Of a DNA stretch of 64,000 nt, positions 62,503 to 64,000 are shown piece after piece. Source of the DNA: Lepidurus packardi. Lineage: Eukaryota > Arthropoda > Branchiopoda > Notostraca > Triopsidae. The DNA is taken from assembly GCA_023053545.1 (NCBI GenBank), contig JAKZAN010000005.1:7874001-7938000 (forward strand), read 5' to 3'. The notes under the pieces were generated by a model. That model was not told where the DNA came from and made no database searches. It saw only the letters and a program-made list of their open reading frames with translations. Within the stretch, counting starts at the first letter, position 1; each line of letters starts with the position of its first letter. Made by a program: the position numbers and the translations under genes.

Positions 62503-64000
62503 ATGGACAAGGTTTACAAGAAAATGCCTAAAATAGTAATCCTGTTTTCGCAATTATGCCTGGAATTAACACGAAAATCATTTAGGAGCTGCATGCCCAC
62601 TTGAATGGTAGCTTAAGCAAATCAACAATTCAGGAACTTGCTCGAATGAAACAGGAAAGGGAAGGAGTCACTCAACAAAATGCCAAAATCTTGCAAGATG
62701 TGATGAATTCAACAGCAAGTGATGTTCCTGACTTTAATTTGGATAAGTAAGGAACGCATTTCCACTTGTTTCTATAAATTTTGCAGTCCTTTTTTAGATG
62801 CTTTGTACTGTTTGGTTTGATACATCGTGTCACGGATCATCCCGAAGCCATAAAAAAAGCCACTGCTGATGTTATCGAAGACTTTTGCGACGACGGAGTC
62901 TATTATTTAGAAATAAGAACCACGCCAAAACAAATACCGAATCAAATGAGCTACCAGGAGTATTTGGACGCTGTTATCAGTTCTATCAAGTGAAATCCCT
63001 TTTCTCGAAAACAATTTCCAGTACGGATTCATGAATAATGAATTGTTTTACTTTATTTAGAGATAATACTTTACCTATCATGGTGAAACTTTTAATATCC
63101 ATTGATCGCAGTAAGGGCTTGGAGGTTTCATCTGAAATCCAAGCCCTGGTCATATCCAATTTCCGAAAGCATCCGGACATTATTGTCGGTATGGACGTCA
63201 GTGGGAACATGATTGGAAGCCACATCACGGATTTCTTTCCGCTTTTACAAGAAGCGCGCCAGGCTGGCTTGAAACTATCCATACATATTGCAGAAGTATA
63301 ATCTCGGGAAACCTAGTCAGAGAAAAGTCTTCTTTCCTTCCCTCTTGCATAGAAAATGAGATTGTTTGGCTAACAAAAATAAACCTTTAGATCCATGATG
63401 ATAAAGAAACAGAAGCCGTCTTACGTTTTCACCCTGATCGCATTGGCCATGGCACGTTCATACCCCCAATCCGTTGTCAAAACCCGCTTCTTTTGCAACT
63501 CTTGAAAGAGCGTTTGATCCCTTTAGGTACTGCTGGCGTTGTCACCCGCAAAGCGTTTGTGATTTCTTAGCAAAAACCTTCTTTTCTTGTTCCAGAATTG
63601 TGTTTGACATCCAACCTCAAGTGCAACACCGTCACTGCTTATGAAGATCATCACTTGGGTCTCTTGCTGAAGGAAAAGCTTCCATTCGCTCTTTGTGTAA
63701 GATCTAGGAAACACATTACTTAAAAAATTGCCATGAATTCCCGAGAACTAACCAGGAGATCCTGTCGTAGACTGATGATAAAGGTGTTTTCGATACTTGT
63801 CTGTCACAAGAATACCTAAACGCTGCAAGAGCCTTCGGATTAAGCGTCCAACAATTGTGGGATATTTCGCTTAACAGCATAAATTATTGTTTTGCGACTG
63901 AAGATGAGAAATACCGGCTGCAAAACATTTTCCAAGAGTGGGCAAAAATCAATAAAATGAATGTGGTATTCAATTCTAATTTGGAAAATTCAAACACCAG
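62503..64000 (+). CDS. ADAL: adenosine deaminase-like protein (N6-methyl-AMP deaminase), 3' end beyond the window
   Basis: Cytosolic zinc hydrolase of the adenosine/AMP deaminase superfamily. Characterised ADAL/MAPDA enzymes deaminate N6-methyl-AMP to IMP, clearing methylated nucleotides from RNA turnover. Exons: 62503-62535, 62586-62746, 62798-62989, 63061-63295, 63391-63526, 63596-63696 and 63771 to the edge; phases match throughout and about 362 residues are visible, close to the full family length. The metal site begins with ELHAHLNGS (His14, His16). HIAE (204-207) supplies the third His and the catalytic Glu, RIGHGT (224-229) the catalytic His227, and TDDKG (287-291) the Zn-binding Asp. 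A family-typical WDISLNSINYCFA lies near the end. All catalytic residues are present, so the gene looks functional. The start ATG encodes a short 11-residue exon preceding the metal site. Confidence 0.92.

Overview
The window is animal nuclear DNA, most likely from an arthropod. Genes are split by many short GT-AG introns (mostly 50-120 bp), coding exons sit in AT-rich DNA, and one gene encodes an allatostatin-A-type receptor, an arthropod neuropeptide receptor class. The compact introns together with a tandem Na-K-Cl cotransporter family suggest a small crustacean such as the water flea Daphnia. That is inference; no species marker was seen. Gene models were built by hand from splice sites, reading-frame phase and family conservation. 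Every complete model has matching intron phases and a length divisible by three.

Left part (1-21.1 kb, all on the minus strand): a head-to-tail array of Na-K-Cl cotransporter (NKCC, SLC12) genes. Three copies are complete: 3488-9590 (1183 residues, 20 exons), 11531-16077 (1056 residues, 21 exons) and 16696-21076 (1063 residues, 19 exons). A fourth copy is represented by its first coding exon only (887-1198); the rest would lie beyond the left edge. The membrane domains and C-termini are well conserved, but the N-terminal regulatory regions differ strongly. Only the left two copies carry an RFxV-type SPAK/OSR1 kinase-docking motif. The third complete copy has two GC-AG introns and has lost two introns.

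Middle (21.1-36.8 kb): the last two exons of a COMMD7-like gene, next to a decayed coiled-coil gene fragment; a tRNA-derived repeat; a complete COP9 signalosome subunit 1 gene (25756-27834, minus); a Na/Ca exchanger gene (28439 to at least 34932, minus), whose 5' end is not resolved; and the small spliceosomal and snoRNP protein gene SNU13 (36180-36769, plus).

Right part (36.8-62.5 kb): gene-poor, AT-rich DNA. It holds an intronless, GC-rich allatostatin-A receptor gene (47488-48714, plus), two related copies of a short non-autonomous transposon-like element (about 40.4-41.0 and 49.6-50.1 kb), decayed protein-coding remnants (41.1-43.5 kb), a 126-bp tandem repeat (55.1-55.3 kb) and hairpins. 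The window ends in an adenosine deaminase-like gene (ADAL, 62503 to beyond the right edge, plus).

The genes do not form one pathway. NKCC and the Na/Ca exchanger are both sodium-coupled ion transporters, but they are probably neighbours by chance. The feature most worth following is the NKCC array with its divergent regulatory N-termini.
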